Assembly: GCA_041744575.1 (NCBI GenBank)
Contig: JBGTKP010000018.1
Coordinates: 1 to 61,564 of the forward strand
Length of the DNA stretch: 61,564 nucleotides
Source of the DNA: JTS-RE37 sp041744575
GTDB lineage: Bacteria > Bacteroidota > Bacteroidia > Flavobacteriales > Flavobacteriaceae
Direction: 5' to 3'
This document shows, one piece after another, positions 38,337-46,801 of this stretch; the first letter of the stretch is position 1; the number at the start of each line of letters is the position of its first letter. The position numbers were made by a program, and so were the translations under genes. Below the pieces are notes generated by a model that searched no databases, was not told where the DNA came from, and worked only from the letters and a program-made list of their open reading frames with translations.

Positions 38337-39128
38337 ATGAATGATGAAATCCATGTACCCACAATGGCTGAGCTTTCCGCCGCAGGTGAACAGCCGGAGA
38401 TCTTATTCTGGGTTGGGTGTGCCGGGAGTTTTGACGACCGGGCAAAAAAGATCACCCGGGCCTTCGTTAAAATACTGAATAAGGCAGGTGTGCGATTCGC
38501 CGTACTTGGCACCGAGGAAAGTTGCAGCGGTGACCCTGCGAAGCGGGCTGGAAATGAGTTTTTGTTCCAGATGCAGGCCCTTACCAATATTGAGGTATTG
38601 AATGGCTACGGTATTAAAAAAGTCGTTACTGCCTGCCCCCATTGCTTTAATACCCTAAAAAATGAATATCCCGGTCTTGGCGGGAATTATGAGGTGATAC
38701 ATCACACTCAATTTCTAAAGTCCTTACTGGAGGAGGGACGGATGCGTCTGGAAGGCGGCCGCTTTAAGGGAAAGCGTATCACGTATCACGATTCCTGTTT
38801 TCTGGGCAGAGGGAATGATATTTATGAAGCCCCCAGAGATCTCATAAAAAAGCTTGATGCCGAACTGGTGGAAATGAAGCATTGTAAAAAGAAGGGACTT
38901 TGCTGTGGTGCCGGTGGCGCTCAAATGTTTAAAGAACCTGAAAAAGGTACCAAGGACATCAATATTGAAAGGATAGAACAGGCGGTTGAGATAGCACCGG
39001 AGGTGGTTGCATCAGCCTGTCCTTTTTGCAATACCATGTTGACTGATGGAGTTAAAAATAAGGAATTGGAGGGAACTCTTAAGGTGATGGACATCGCTGA
39101 ACTTATTGCCCTAGCCGGTGATTTATAG
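38337..39128 (+). CDS. CCG-domain Fe-S protein (HdrD/HdrB-like)
   Basis: A 263-residue protein with two cysteine-rich CCG domains. Visible pieces are CAGSFDDRAKK, CSGDPAKRAGNE, TACPHCFNTL, HDSCFLGRGND, CCGAGGAQMF and SACPFCNTML. Such domains bind a non-cubane or cubane Fe-S cluster and take part in disulfide or quinone redox. The ATG at 38337 is preferred; an upstream ATG at 38307 would overlap the previous gene by 22 bases. It is the natural partner of the membrane Fe-S protein. Confidence 0.9.
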   Translation: MNDEIHVPTMAELSAAGEQPEILFWVGCAGSFDDRAKKITRAFVKILNKAGVRFAVLGTEESCSGDPAKRAGNEFLFQMQALTNIEVLNGYGIKKVVTACPHCFNTLKNEYPGLGGNYEVIHHTQFLKSLLEEGRMRLEGGRFKGKRITYHDSCFLGRGNDIYEAPRDLIKKLDAELVEMKHCKKKGLCCGAGGAQMFKEPEKGTKDINIERIEQAVEIAPEVVASACPFCNTMLTDGVKNKELEGTLKVMDIAELIALAGDL

Positions 39129-39180
39129 CAAGCTGTCCGATTTGAGGACATAATTAGAGAATACTTAAGACCAGGAGATT

Positions 39181-39663
39181 ATGCTTGTACCATTTGAATC
39201 GCTTCCCGATACCGCAAGAATCTGGATTTATCAGGGGAGCCGAAGTTTTTCCGCACAGGAATTGTCCGAGGTTCATCTAAAACTGGAGGCCTTCCTTAAA
39301 GCATGGACCGCTCATGGGACGAGTCTTCAGGCAGGATTTGAAACACCTTATGGACGATTTATAGTGATCGGGCTGGACCATTCCCAGGGCAGTGCTTCAG
39401 GATGTTCCATAGATGCCTCTGTTCACTTCATTCAGCAACTTGAAAAGGAGTATCAGATTGATCTGCTTGACAAAATGAATGTATCCTATAAGCAGGGAGA
39501 ATTCGTCGCTTATAAAACATTGACTGATTTCCGTAAAATGGCAAAGGATAAAGCCGTTTCCGGGAATACGGTTGTCTTTAATAATCTCGTTGCCAATAAG
39601 TCGGAATACCTTACCCACTGGGAAGTCCCGGCATCGGAAAGCTGGCATGGCAAATTTATGTAA
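39181..39663 (+). CDS. Conserved hypothetical protein of Flavobacteriia
   Basis: A 160-residue soluble protein with no signal peptide, Walker motif or Cys cluster. It starts MLVPFESLPDTARIWIYQGSRSF and has a central LDHSQGSASGCSIDASVHF segment. Homologues are sometimes labelled ABC transporter ATPase, but no nucleotide-binding motif is present, so that name is not used here. It is the fifth gene of the same-strand run that starts with the amidase. Its function is unknown. Confidence 0.7.
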   Translation: MLVPFESLPDTARIWIYQGSRSFSAQELSEVHLKLEAFLKAWTAHGTSLQAGFETPYGRFIVIGLDHSQGSASGCSIDASVHFIQQLEKEYQIDLLDKMNVSYKQGEFVAYKTLTDFRKMAKDKAVSGNTVVFNNLVANKSEYLTHWEVPASESWHGKFM

Positions 39664-39670
39664 CCCACTG

Positions 39671-39711
39671 CGGCGTTTCACCGCGACCTGACGCATCCAA
39701 CGAAAACGCCG
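39671..39711 (+). terminator. Possible stem-loop after the conserved hypothetical gene
   Basis: CGGCGTTT (39671-39678) pairs with AAACGCCG (39704-39711), giving an eight-base stem with a 25-base loop. It lies 8 bases after the stop of the preceding gene. There is no long T run behind it, so it may act as a transcript end or processing structure rather than a strong terminator. Confidence 0.3.
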
Positions 39712-39774
39712 GTCCAAAATTTATTCGGGCAGCCGGGGATATGCAATATTTTTTTCTGTTTGCAGTTAGTACCT

Positions 39775-42702
39775 ATGATGCCTTTTTTTATGCGCAATTA
39801 CCTTATTATTTTTCTCCTTTTCCTTCCCTTTTTCAGGGCAGTGGGCCAATTGGATCCCCTGCTGACCCGCGATAGCCTTGAGCAACGACTTTGGGTGGAC
39901 AACACCTATGGTCAAATGTCCCTGGAGGAAAAGATCGGGCAGTTATTTATGGTCATGGTTGCGTCAAATGAGGATGCGTCTTCCAAACAAATGGTCCTGT
40001 CCCTTATCCGCGACAGGAAGCTGGGGGGCGTCATTTTTTCAAAGGGCGGACCTGTAAGACAAGCAAAGCTTACCAATGAATTTCAGAAACTTTCCACCGT
40101 GCCGCTGCTCATTGGGATGGATGCGGAATGGGGGCTCTCGATGAGGTTGGATTCTACCTACGCATTCCCATGGAATATGACTTTAGGTGCTATTGCAGAC
40201 AGCACCCTCGTCCAAAAAGTAGCGCAGCGGATAGGCCAACATGCGAAACGGCTTGGCGTCCATATAAATTTTGCCCCCGATGTTGATCTTAATACCAATG
40301 CCGCCAACCCTATCATTGGCAACCGGTCTTTTGGAGAAGACCGGGCGAATGTTACGCGCAATGGCATCGCTTTTGTGAAAGGTCTTGAAGCCGAAGGAAT
40401 TCTCTCGAGCGGAAAGCATTTTCCGGGACATGGCGATACCTCGGTCGATTCGCATCTGGAGCTTCCGCTGATTACTTTTGGCAGGGAAAGGCTTGACAGT
40501 TTAGAAATGTATCCTTTCAGGGAGTTGGTCCGGGAAGGGGTCAGCAGTATCATGGTCGCTCACCTGAATGTACCCGAACTGGAGCCCGAAAGAAACCTTC
40601 CGTCCTCTTTATCTGAAAATGTGATCACCGGGATTTTAAAAAATGAAATGCAGTTTAAAGGGCTGATTTTCACAGATGCGCTGAATATGAAAGGGGTGGC
40701 AGATTTTGGACGAAAGGGAGAAACGGAGGTACAGGCATTTCTTGCGGGCAACGATATTCTTCTGATGCCCAAAGATATTGATGACGCACGCGATGCGCTT
40801 ATAAAAGCCTATGAAAAGGGAAAGATATCCGAAGAGCGTTTGGCGGTCTCCGTCCAAAAGATTCTGATGGCGAAATATAAAGCGGGACTGAGCACCTATA
40901 CGCCGGTACCGCTGCAAAACCTTTACAGCGATCTGAATTCGCTGGAGGATGACCTGCTGTACGAGGAGGCCGTTGAAAATGCCGTAACCATAGTTAAAAA
41001 TAATCTGGACCTGATCCCTGTCAGAAATCTTCAGAATAAAAAGATTGCCTATCTCCGGTTCGGAGAGGCGGGGGGAGACCCTTTTCTCAAAATGCTGCGA
41101 AATTACGCGGATGTCACTGAAGTGACGGGGGGGGATATTGCCACCCTGAAGAGGAATCTGGCCGACTATAATCTGGTGATTGTCGGATTGCACAAAAGCA
41201 ACGAATCTCCCTGGAAATCCTATAAATTTACGGAAAATGAACTTTTCTGGCTCCAGGACATTGCCAGCTCAACAACTTCCAACCTTATTCTGACTGTTTT
41301 TACCAGTCCTTACGCGTTGAGGGATATTACGACATTTGAAGCCATAGACGCTATTGTTGTAGCCTATCAGAACAGTAGAATTGCCCAGGAACGAACAGCA
41401 GAAATCCTTTTCGGGGCCATCCCGGCCAAAGGAAAATTACCGGTAACAGCCCACCCGATCTTTCCTGTAAATACAGGCATAATGGTTGATTCCATCAGCC
41501 GGCTGGGTTATAGCCTTCCGGAAAAGGTAGGTCTGAGTTCAGTGCGGTTGGCTGAGGTAGACAGACTGGTTCATCAGGGTATCGATTCCCTAATGTTTCC
41601 CGGGGCCCAGGTATTGGTGGCCAGGCATGGAAAGGTTGTATATAATAAAGCATTTGGAAAACCCACATATGAGGCCTCAGATTCTGTCACAACGGACCAC
41701 ATTTATGATCTTGCATCCCTGACCAAGATCCTGGCAACACTACCTGTGGTCATGAAAATGGAAGAGGATCATAAAATCGCACTCAATACGACTTTCCAGG
41801 AAATGATCCCGGGGTATGCAGATTCTGAACTTAAGAATGTAACAGTTCTCAATGCGCTTAGCCACTATGGACGATTGCCTGCCTGGATCGCCTTTTACCT
41901 GGACACGCTGGATAAAAAAAGAAGACCCTCCGATGCCTTTTATGCTCAAGAGCCAAAAGATGGTTTTTCTACTAAGATCATGGACGGGATGTACCTTTCC
42001 GATACCTATAACGACAGTATTTATGAACGCATTGGCCGGCAGACACTGAAGTCCAACCGTTACAGGTACAGTGATGTGGCTTATTATGTTTTAAAGAAAT
42101 ATATAGAGGATACCTACAAAACAAGAATGGACAACGTGGTAGCGCAATTTCTTTATCAACCTATAGGGGCCTCGGCAAGTGCCTATAATCCCCTGGATAA
42201 ATTCCCGAAAGAGCGGATCATACCTTCCGAGGTGGACGATTATTACCGATATAATTTGATCCAGGGTTATGTGCATGACATGGGCGCGGCCATGCAGGGC
42301 GGGGTAGGGGGCCATGCCGGACTTTTCAGCAATGCCAATGACGTGGCGAAGATCATGCAGATGTACCTTCAGGGAGGCTACTACGGGGGTGTCCGGTTTG
42401 TCGAAGAAAGGACGGTGGAAAAATTCAACAAATGTTATTTTTGCCAGAAGGATGTCAGGCGGGGTGTAGGATTCGACAAGCCACAATTTGACGAGAAAGG
42501 CCCTACCTGTGGTTGTGTATCCCGAAAGAGTTTTGGACACAGTGGTTTCACCGGAACATACACCTGGGCTGATCCGGAGGAAGACATAGTTTATGTTTTC
42601 CTCTCCAATCGAACTTATCCATCGGCCTCCAACGGCTTATTATTAAAATCAGCACTTCGCACACGGATCCAAAAGGCTATTTATGATTCTATTATAAATT
42701 AG
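39775..42702 (+). CDS. GH3-family beta-N-acetylhexosaminidase fused to a beta-lactamase-type serine hydrolase
   Basis: A 975-residue exported protein. After a signal peptide (FLPFFRAVGQ), residues of about 40-390 form the GH3 TIM barrel with KHFPGHGDTSVDSH and the likely nucleophile Asp301 in FTDALNMKG, as in NagZ. A GH3 C-terminal-type alpha/beta domain follows. From about residue 600 to the end lies a serine hydrolase domain with S-x-x-K (SLTK near residue 647), a YxN-like VAYYV motif and the GHSGFTGT loop. The fusion is known in Bacteroidota and is thought to trim peptidoglycan. The ATG at 39775 is used instead of an upstream TTG. Confidence 0.9.
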   Translation: MMPFFMRNYLIIFLLFLPFFRAVGQLDPLLTRDSLEQRLWVDNTYGQMSLEEKIGQLFMVMVASNEDASSKQMVLSLIRDRKLGGVIFSKGGPVRQAKLTNEFQKLSTVPLLIGMDAEWGLSMRLDSTYAFPWNMTLGAIADSTLVQKVAQRIGQHAKRLGVHINFAPDVDLNTNAANPIIGNRSFGEDRANVTRNGIAFVKGLEAEGILSSGKHFPGHGDTSVDSHLELPLITFGRERLDSLEMYPFRELVREGVSSIMVAHLNVPELEPERNLPSSLSENVITGILKNEMQFKGLIFTDALNMKGVADFGRKGETEVQAFLAGNDILLMPKDIDDARDALIKAYEKGKISEERLAVSVQKILMAKYKAGLSTYTPVPLQNLYSDLNSLEDDLLYEEAVENAVTIVKNNLDLIPVRNLQNKKIAYLRFGEAGGDPFLKMLRNYADVTEVTGGDIATLKRNLADYNLVIVGLHKSNESPWKSYKFTENELFWLQDIASSTTSNLILTVFTSPYALRDITTFEAIDAIVVAYQNSRIAQERTAEILFGAIPAKGKLPVTAHPIFPVNTGIMVDSISRLGYSLPEKVGLSSVRLAEVDRLVHQGIDSLMFPGAQVLVARHGKVVYNKAFGKPTYEASDSVTTDHIYDLASLTKILATLPVVMKMEEDHKIALNTTFQEMIPGYADSELKNVTVLNALSHYGRLPAWIAFYLDTLDKKRRPSDAFYAQEPKDGFSTKIMDGMYLSDTYNDSIYERIGRQTLKSNRYRYSDVAYYVLKKYIEDTYKTRMDNVVAQFLYQPIGASASAYNPLDKFPKERIIPSEVDDYYRYNLIQGYVHDMGAAMQGGVGGHAGLFSNANDVAKIMQMYLQGGYYGGVRFVEERTVEKFNKCYFCQKDVRRGVGFDKPQFDEKGPTCGCVSRKSFGHSGFTGTYTWADPEEDIVYVFLSNRTYPSASNGLLLKSALRTRIQKAIYDSIIN

Positions 42703-42838
42703 CCTCGATAATTACCTTAATTTTACGGTAGTGAAATACCTCCTAACCAAAAATTAATATCAATGGTATATTGATTTTTGAGTGGCATCTGTAAGCGCCA
42801 GGTTGGTATTGCATTTAAAATTAATTAATTACCCACAG

Positions 42839-43981
42839 ATGAAAATAGCGATTGTTTGTTACCCCACTTTTGGAGGTAGCGGTGTTGTGGCAACGGAATT
42901 AGGAATTGCCCTTGCTAATCGGGGCCATGAAGTGCATTTTATCACATATCGCCAGCCGGTACGTCTGGAGCTATTAAGCGGGAAGATCCATTTTCATGAA
43001 GTTCATGTACCGGATTATCCATTGTTTCACTACCAGCCTTATGAACTGGCACTTTCGAGCAAGATGGTAGACACCATCAAGCTCTTCGGGATTGAATTGC
43101 TCCATGTACATTACGCCATTCCTCATGCTTATGCAGGCTATATGGCAAAAAAGATCCTGGAAGATGCAGGTATTTTTATCCCGATGATCACAACTTTACA
43201 TGGCACGGACATTACCCTGGTGGGTAATCACCCCTTTTATAAACCTGCTGTTACATTTAGTATCAATAAATCCGATGTGGTGACCTCCGTATCGGAGAAT
43301 TTGAAGAAAAGTACGATGGAACTTTTTGAGATCGAAAAGGAAATTGAAGTCATTCCCAACTTTATCGACAAAAGAAAGTACAGTTCACACTTTAAGGATT
43401 GCCAACGTTCGATCATGGCATCAGAAGATGAAAGGATCATCACCCACATCAGTAATTTCCGGGAAGTGAAGCGTATTCCTGATGTGATACGTGTTTTTTA
43501 TGAGGTACAAAAGCAAATACGCTCCAGGTTGATTATGGTAGGGGAAGGTCCTGAAAAGGAGAAAGCAGAATTCCAGTGTGAACAGCTGGGCATCAAAGAC
43601 AAAGTGATTTTCCTTGGAAACAGCAATGAGATTGACAGGATCCTGTGTTTTTCAGATCTTTTCCTCCTCCCTTCACAGACGGAAAGTTTTGGATTGGCTG
43701 CCCTGGAGGCAATGGCTAACAGAGTGGCGGTCATTTCAAGCAATGCCGGCGGAATTCCTGAAGTCAATAAACAAGGGGTCACCGGGTTCCTAAGTGAGGT
43801 TGGCGATATTGACGATATGGTCAAAAACGCCTGCTATATTCTGGGCGATGATAAGGTACTTGAGACTTTTAAGGAAAACGCCTATAAGGTGGCAATGGAG
43901 TTTGACATAAATAATATCCTTCCGTTGTATGAGGCTGTTTATGAAAGGGCATACAAGGAAAATTATAAAAATAGTTATTAA
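42839..43981 (+). CDS. bshA: N-acetyl-alpha-D-glucosaminyl L-malate synthase BshA
   Basis: A 380-residue GT4 retaining glycosyltransferase, the first step of bacillithiol synthesis, joining GlcNAc from UDP-GlcNAc to L-malate. The N terminus KIAIVCYPTFGGSGVVATELG is the family signature. HGTDITLVG and a GEGPEKE/ESFGLAALEA pair (EX7E) are the donor-site motifs. The ATG at 42839 gives the standard start; the GTG at 42782 is an extension. A bshB/bshC gene is not in the window. Confidence 0.94.
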   Translation: MKIAIVCYPTFGGSGVVATELGIALANRGHEVHFITYRQPVRLELLSGKIHFHEVHVPDYPLFHYQPYELALSSKMVDTIKLFGIELLHVHYAIPHAYAGYMAKKILEDAGIFIPMITTLHGTDITLVGNHPFYKPAVTFSINKSDVVTSVSENLKKSTMELFEIEKEIEVIPNFIDKRKYSSHFKDCQRSIMASEDERIITHISNFREVKRIPDVIRVFYEVQKQIRSRLIMVGEGPEKEKAEFQCEQLGIKDKVIFLGNSNEIDRILCFSDLFLLPSQTESFGLAALEAMANRVAVISSNAGGIPEVNKQGVTGFLSEVGDIDDMVKNACYILGDDKVLETFKENAYKVAMEFDINNILPLYEAVYERAYKENYKNSY

Positions 43982-43988
43982 ATTGGAT

Positions 43989-44450
43989 ATGAGAATATTG
44001 AGTCTCTTTATGCTTCTTTTAGCTTTAACATGTAAAAGTCAGCAAGAGATAATGTCCGATTCGAGTGCAAATCAACAACAAGGGTTGGATCTGACCTTAG
44101 TGCTTTCCGATAACTATGGCGGAAGTGAGGCAGCGGAAATACAGGTCGTTCGGGACCGGCAGCAACTGATTGAATTCTTTTCAAAGATCAACCGAACAAG
44201 GAAACCGGGCCTGCCGGTACCGCAAATCGATTTTACAAGGCAGATGGTGATCATCTATTCCAGCGGACACATGCAAGGTTTGTCAGGTCCTCCGCTGGTG
44301 GTTTCCTATCAGACACAAGACACCTTGTTGCTTCGATCGGCAGCGCCAACAATAAAAAAGATGGAGGAAGGTACAGCCGCCATCCAGCCATTTTCAATTT
44401 ACACCGTACCACTTACCGATAAAAAGGTGCTTCTGGCGGATCAGAATTAA
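43989..44450 (+). CDS. Small lipoprotein, hypothetical
   Basis: A 153-residue protein with a lipoprotein signal (MLLLALTC). The ATG at 43989 is chosen because it starts this signal; the open frame also extends into bshA. The mature part has QVVRDRQQLIEFFSKINRTRKPGLPVP and a QMVIIYSSG strand, without a motif recognised here. It starts 7 bases after bshA and is likely co-transcribed. Its function is unknown. Confidence 0.65.
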   Translation: MRILSLFMLLLALTCKSQQEIMSDSSANQQQGLDLTLVLSDNYGGSEAAEIQVVRDRQQLIEFFSKINRTRKPGLPVPQIDFTRQMVIIYSSGHMQGLSGPPLVVSYQTQDTLLLRSAAPTIKKMEEGTAAIQPFSIYTVPLTDKKVLLADQN

Positions 44451-44509
44451 TTGCTTCAGACCTCTAAATGCTGTAGGTCGAGTTTTATGGCACCTCAGGG
44501 ATATTGAAG

Positions 44510-44553
44510 GGGCAATCTGGCATAAACCGTGTAACTTTGTTTACAGATTGCCC
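44510..44553 (+). promoter_or_regulatory. Inverted repeat overlapping the promoter of the OmpA-family gene
   Basis: GGGCAATCTG (44510-44519) is perfectly repeated in reverse as CAGATTGCCC (44544-44553). An inner pair TAAAC/GTTTA adds to it. The -7 element TAACTTTG (44532-44539, exact TAnnTTTG) lies in the middle, with a TTG at 44504-44506. Such an arrangement fits an operator or a structured start of the transcript. The gene starts at 44568. Confidence 0.5.
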
Positions 44554-44567
44554 AAAATCTTATCCCA

Positions 44568-45740
44568 ATGAAGACCTGTATCCCATGTATGGCCGTTGTC
44601 CTGTGTTTAAGTATTCACTTTGCAAAGGGACAATCCACTTCCGAAATTTCAGCACCTGACAGCACAGCTACCGGATATTGGATGGCCGGTGCAGGCTATA
44701 CGGCCATTGACGATTCCGGGGATGTCTTTGACCGGTTATTTTCATTTCAGTCGCAGTGGAATACTTTACCATATCCTTCCAGAATCAGCTTAGGCCGATA
44801 TTTTGCCAATGGACTTGGTTTAGAGGTGATTGGGTCTTATAATGAATACCGTGAAGGAAAAATTATAGACGGGCGGGTAAATGACAGCAAAAAACCATAC
44901 TGGGCTTTTGATACCAGGTTTTCTTATGATCTCAATAAGCTTGTAGGGGAAACAGCCTGGTTTGATCCATATTTGGGAGTGGGAGCAGGGTATACCAGGG
45001 CCAATGAACAACCTCGTGGCACCTATAATGCTGTTGTTGGATTCAGAACCTGGCTTTCTGACAGATGGGGACTCGATTTCAGTACTTCGGGAAAATGGTC
45101 ATTCGGTACCACAGCTTCCAATCACCTGCAGCACGCTGCAGGGGTAGTGTACAAGATAGCTGACAGGAAGAATCTGCTGCCGGCCGTGACAGAGGAACAG
45201 AACCTGTCCGTTCTTGAAAATCATAAGGTTCAAAGTACAGACTCCCTTTTAGTGAAGCAACAGGAAGAAGAACTGTTAGCAACACAAAAGAGGCTGGCCC
45301 GTGAAGAGGAAGAACTTCTGAAAAACAACCGGGAAAAAGAGGCGATAGCTGCAGAAGAACGGCAAAGAGATAGTATTAGGAAAGAACTTGAAGCCCTGGG
45401 CGCCATCTATTTTGATTTGAATTCCTCTTACCTGAATCAGGAATCAAAATCGGTTCTGGAAGCCATCTCAGAACTGCTCGCTCGAAATTCCGGAGTCGAA
45501 CTGACGATCACCGCCCACGCTGATTCCAGGGGAACACAGGCGTATAACATTTGGCTGAGTGATAGGAGGGCGCAGCGAACGGTGCAATATCTGATTGCCA
45601 GTGGCATAGCCGGCGACCGGCTGAAAGGAAGCGGTCTGGGAGAGTCACAGCTGGCCAACCATTGTCAGGACGGTATATTCTGTACGGAACCTGAACATAA
45701 GAAAAACAGGCGGTCAGAATTTAAGATTACCCGGTTCTAA
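44568..45740 (+). CDS. OmpA-family outer-membrane protein
   Basis: A 390-residue protein. A signal peptide (HFAKGQS) is followed by an eight-stranded-type beta-barrel region (about residues 30-205) with many aromatic strand ends. A charged helical stretch rich in Glu/Lys/Arg (about residues 205-275) links to a C-terminal OmpA-like domain with YFDLNSSYL, ITAHADSRG and LSDRRAQRTVQYLIASGI, which binds peptidoglycan. It anchors the outer membrane to the cell wall. A palindromic promoter is found upstream. Confidence 0.92.
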   Translation: MKTCIPCMAVVLCLSIHFAKGQSTSEISAPDSTATGYWMAGAGYTAIDDSGDVFDRLFSFQSQWNTLPYPSRISLGRYFANGLGLEVIGSYNEYREGKIIDGRVNDSKKPYWAFDTRFSYDLNKLVGETAWFDPYLGVGAGYTRANEQPRGTYNAVVGFRTWLSDRWGLDFSTSGKWSFGTTASNHLQHAAGVVYKIADRKNLLPAVTEEQNLSVLENHKVQSTDSLLVKQQEEELLATQKRLAREEEELLKNNREKEAIAAEERQRDSIRKELEALGAIYFDLNSSYLNQESKSVLEAISELLARNSGVELTITAHADSRGTQAYNIWLSDRRAQRTVQYLIASGIAGDRLKGSGLGESQLANHCQDGIFCTEPEHKKNRRSEFKITRF

Positions 45741-45754
45741 TTCGGCTCCATTTT

Positions 45755-45807
45755 GCCACGAGTCTGTTGCCGCGAGTCTCCGTTGCCACGAGTCTCCGAC
45801 TCGTGGC
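45755..45807. repeat. Left REP-like palindrome group
   Basis: Three related units: GCCACGAGTC (45755-45764), GCCGCGAGTC (45769-45778), and a complete hairpin at 45785-45807 in which GCCACGAGTC pairs perfectly with GACTCGTGGC over a TCC loop. The last is followed by TTTATTTC, so it could also end the ompA-family transcript. The same core is repeated in the right array, with the transposase gene between. Confidence 0.85.
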
Positions 45808-45817
45808 TTTATTTCTA

Positions 45818-46396
45818 TCAACCCATGAACCCGATTTCATCTATCTCCATAAAATTAGGATCTTTCTGAAAATTCCTGGCACTACTGTATTTCCAATCTG
45901 CTGGTTCTCTTACAAGACCGGCGGCGACGGGGTTATCGTGAATATATTTTATTTTCTGTTTGATCACTCTCACACTCCACAATTCAATCGGATGATTGTT
46001 GTGCTGCCAGAATTGATACTGAGTGATGTGATTGTTTTTGGCTCCTGCTTTTTTAAATAAGTCCAGCATCCATTCGCTTCTACTTTCACCTAGATGCTTC
46101 TGGATTGCGTTCAGGAGTTTCCGCGCTGAGTACTTTTTAAAATCTCTTAATAATCCCATCGGATTGCCTTCTCTGGATCGAAAAATAAAATGCACATGGT
46201 TAGGCATGAAACAATAGGCATATACCTCCATTCCTTTGTGTCTTCGGCAATGACCAACGCAATCAGCTAAAATACAAAAGTAGGTTTCTCTTGTAAATAC
46301 ATCTACCCAATAGACGGTTGCAAAGGAAACGAAGTAGGGTGCAGACGGATTGTAGAACTTATAATTCCTGCTCACGATCAAAGGTAAAATTCGCAT
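45818..46396 (-). CDS. REP-associated tyrosine transposase (RAYT, Y1/HUH)
   Basis: A 192-residue IS200-like Y1 transposase. The HUH metal motif reads NHVHF (His67, His69), and the likely catalytic Tyr151 lies in KYIHDNPVAAG, which matches the position known for REP transposases. The gene is flanked on both sides by palindromic repeats. The ATG at 46396 is used; a TTG two codons upstream is an alternative. These enzymes nick and join REP DNA. The gene looks complete. Confidence 0.9.
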   Translation of the reverse strand: MRILPLIVSRNYKFYNPSAPYFVSFATVYWVDVFTRETYFCILADCVGHCRRHKGMEVYAYCFMPNHVHFIFRSREGNPMGLLRDFKKYSARKLLNAIQKHLGESRSEWMLDLFKKAGAKNNHITQYQFWQHNNHPIELWSVRVIKQKIKYIHDNPVAAGLVREPADWKYSSARNFQKDPNFMEIDEIGFMG

Positions 46397-46448
46397 CTGC
46401 AAGTTCCTTTCAGATTATGATTGCTTTAAAAGTTAAACGGTATATGGA

Positions 46449-46772
46449 CCACGAGTCGGAGCCTCGCGGCAACGGGTATATGGACCACGAGTCAGAGACT
46501 CGCGGTAACGGGTATATGGACCACGAGTCGGAGCCTCGCGGTAAGGATAGGACCACGAGTCAGAGACTCGCGGTAACGGGTATATGGACCACGAGTCGGA
46601 GCCTCGCGGTAAGGTAGGACCACGAGTCAGAGACTCGCGGCAACGGAGCCTCGCGGCAACGGAGCCTCGCGGTAAGGGTAGGACCACGAGTCGGAGCCTC
46701 GCGGTAAGGGTAGGACCACGAGTCAGAGACTCGCGGCAACGGGTGTATGGACCACGAGTCAGAGACTCGCGG
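46449..46772. repeat. Right REP-like palindromic repeat array
   Basis: Nine full 21-base units of the form CCACGAGTC-(GGAGC or AGAGA)-CTCGCGG begin at 46449, 46485, 46521, 46553, 46589, 46620, 46684, 46716 and 46752. Two half units lie at 46645-46656 and 46661-46672. Starts are mostly 31-36 bases apart. The units with GGAGC and AGAGA alternate for the first six, as if a pair were duplicated. Linkers are variations of AACGGGTATATGGA or AAGGGTAGGA. Confidence 0.88.
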
Positions 46773-46801
46773 CAACGGGTATTAAATTTTTAATTTCTTT
46801 C

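Noticed and set aside
39181..39663. ABC transporter ATPase
   Set aside because: No Walker A, Walker B or signature motif is present; the name is a misleading label for this family.
46449..46772. CRISPR-like regular repeat array
   Set aside because: The units are palindromic, the linkers are nearly identical rather than unique, and there are no cas genes; the neighbouring RAYT explains them.
46433..46793. Open frames across the repeat array on both strands
   Set aside because: They arise from translation of the repeat itself and have no homology or start signals.
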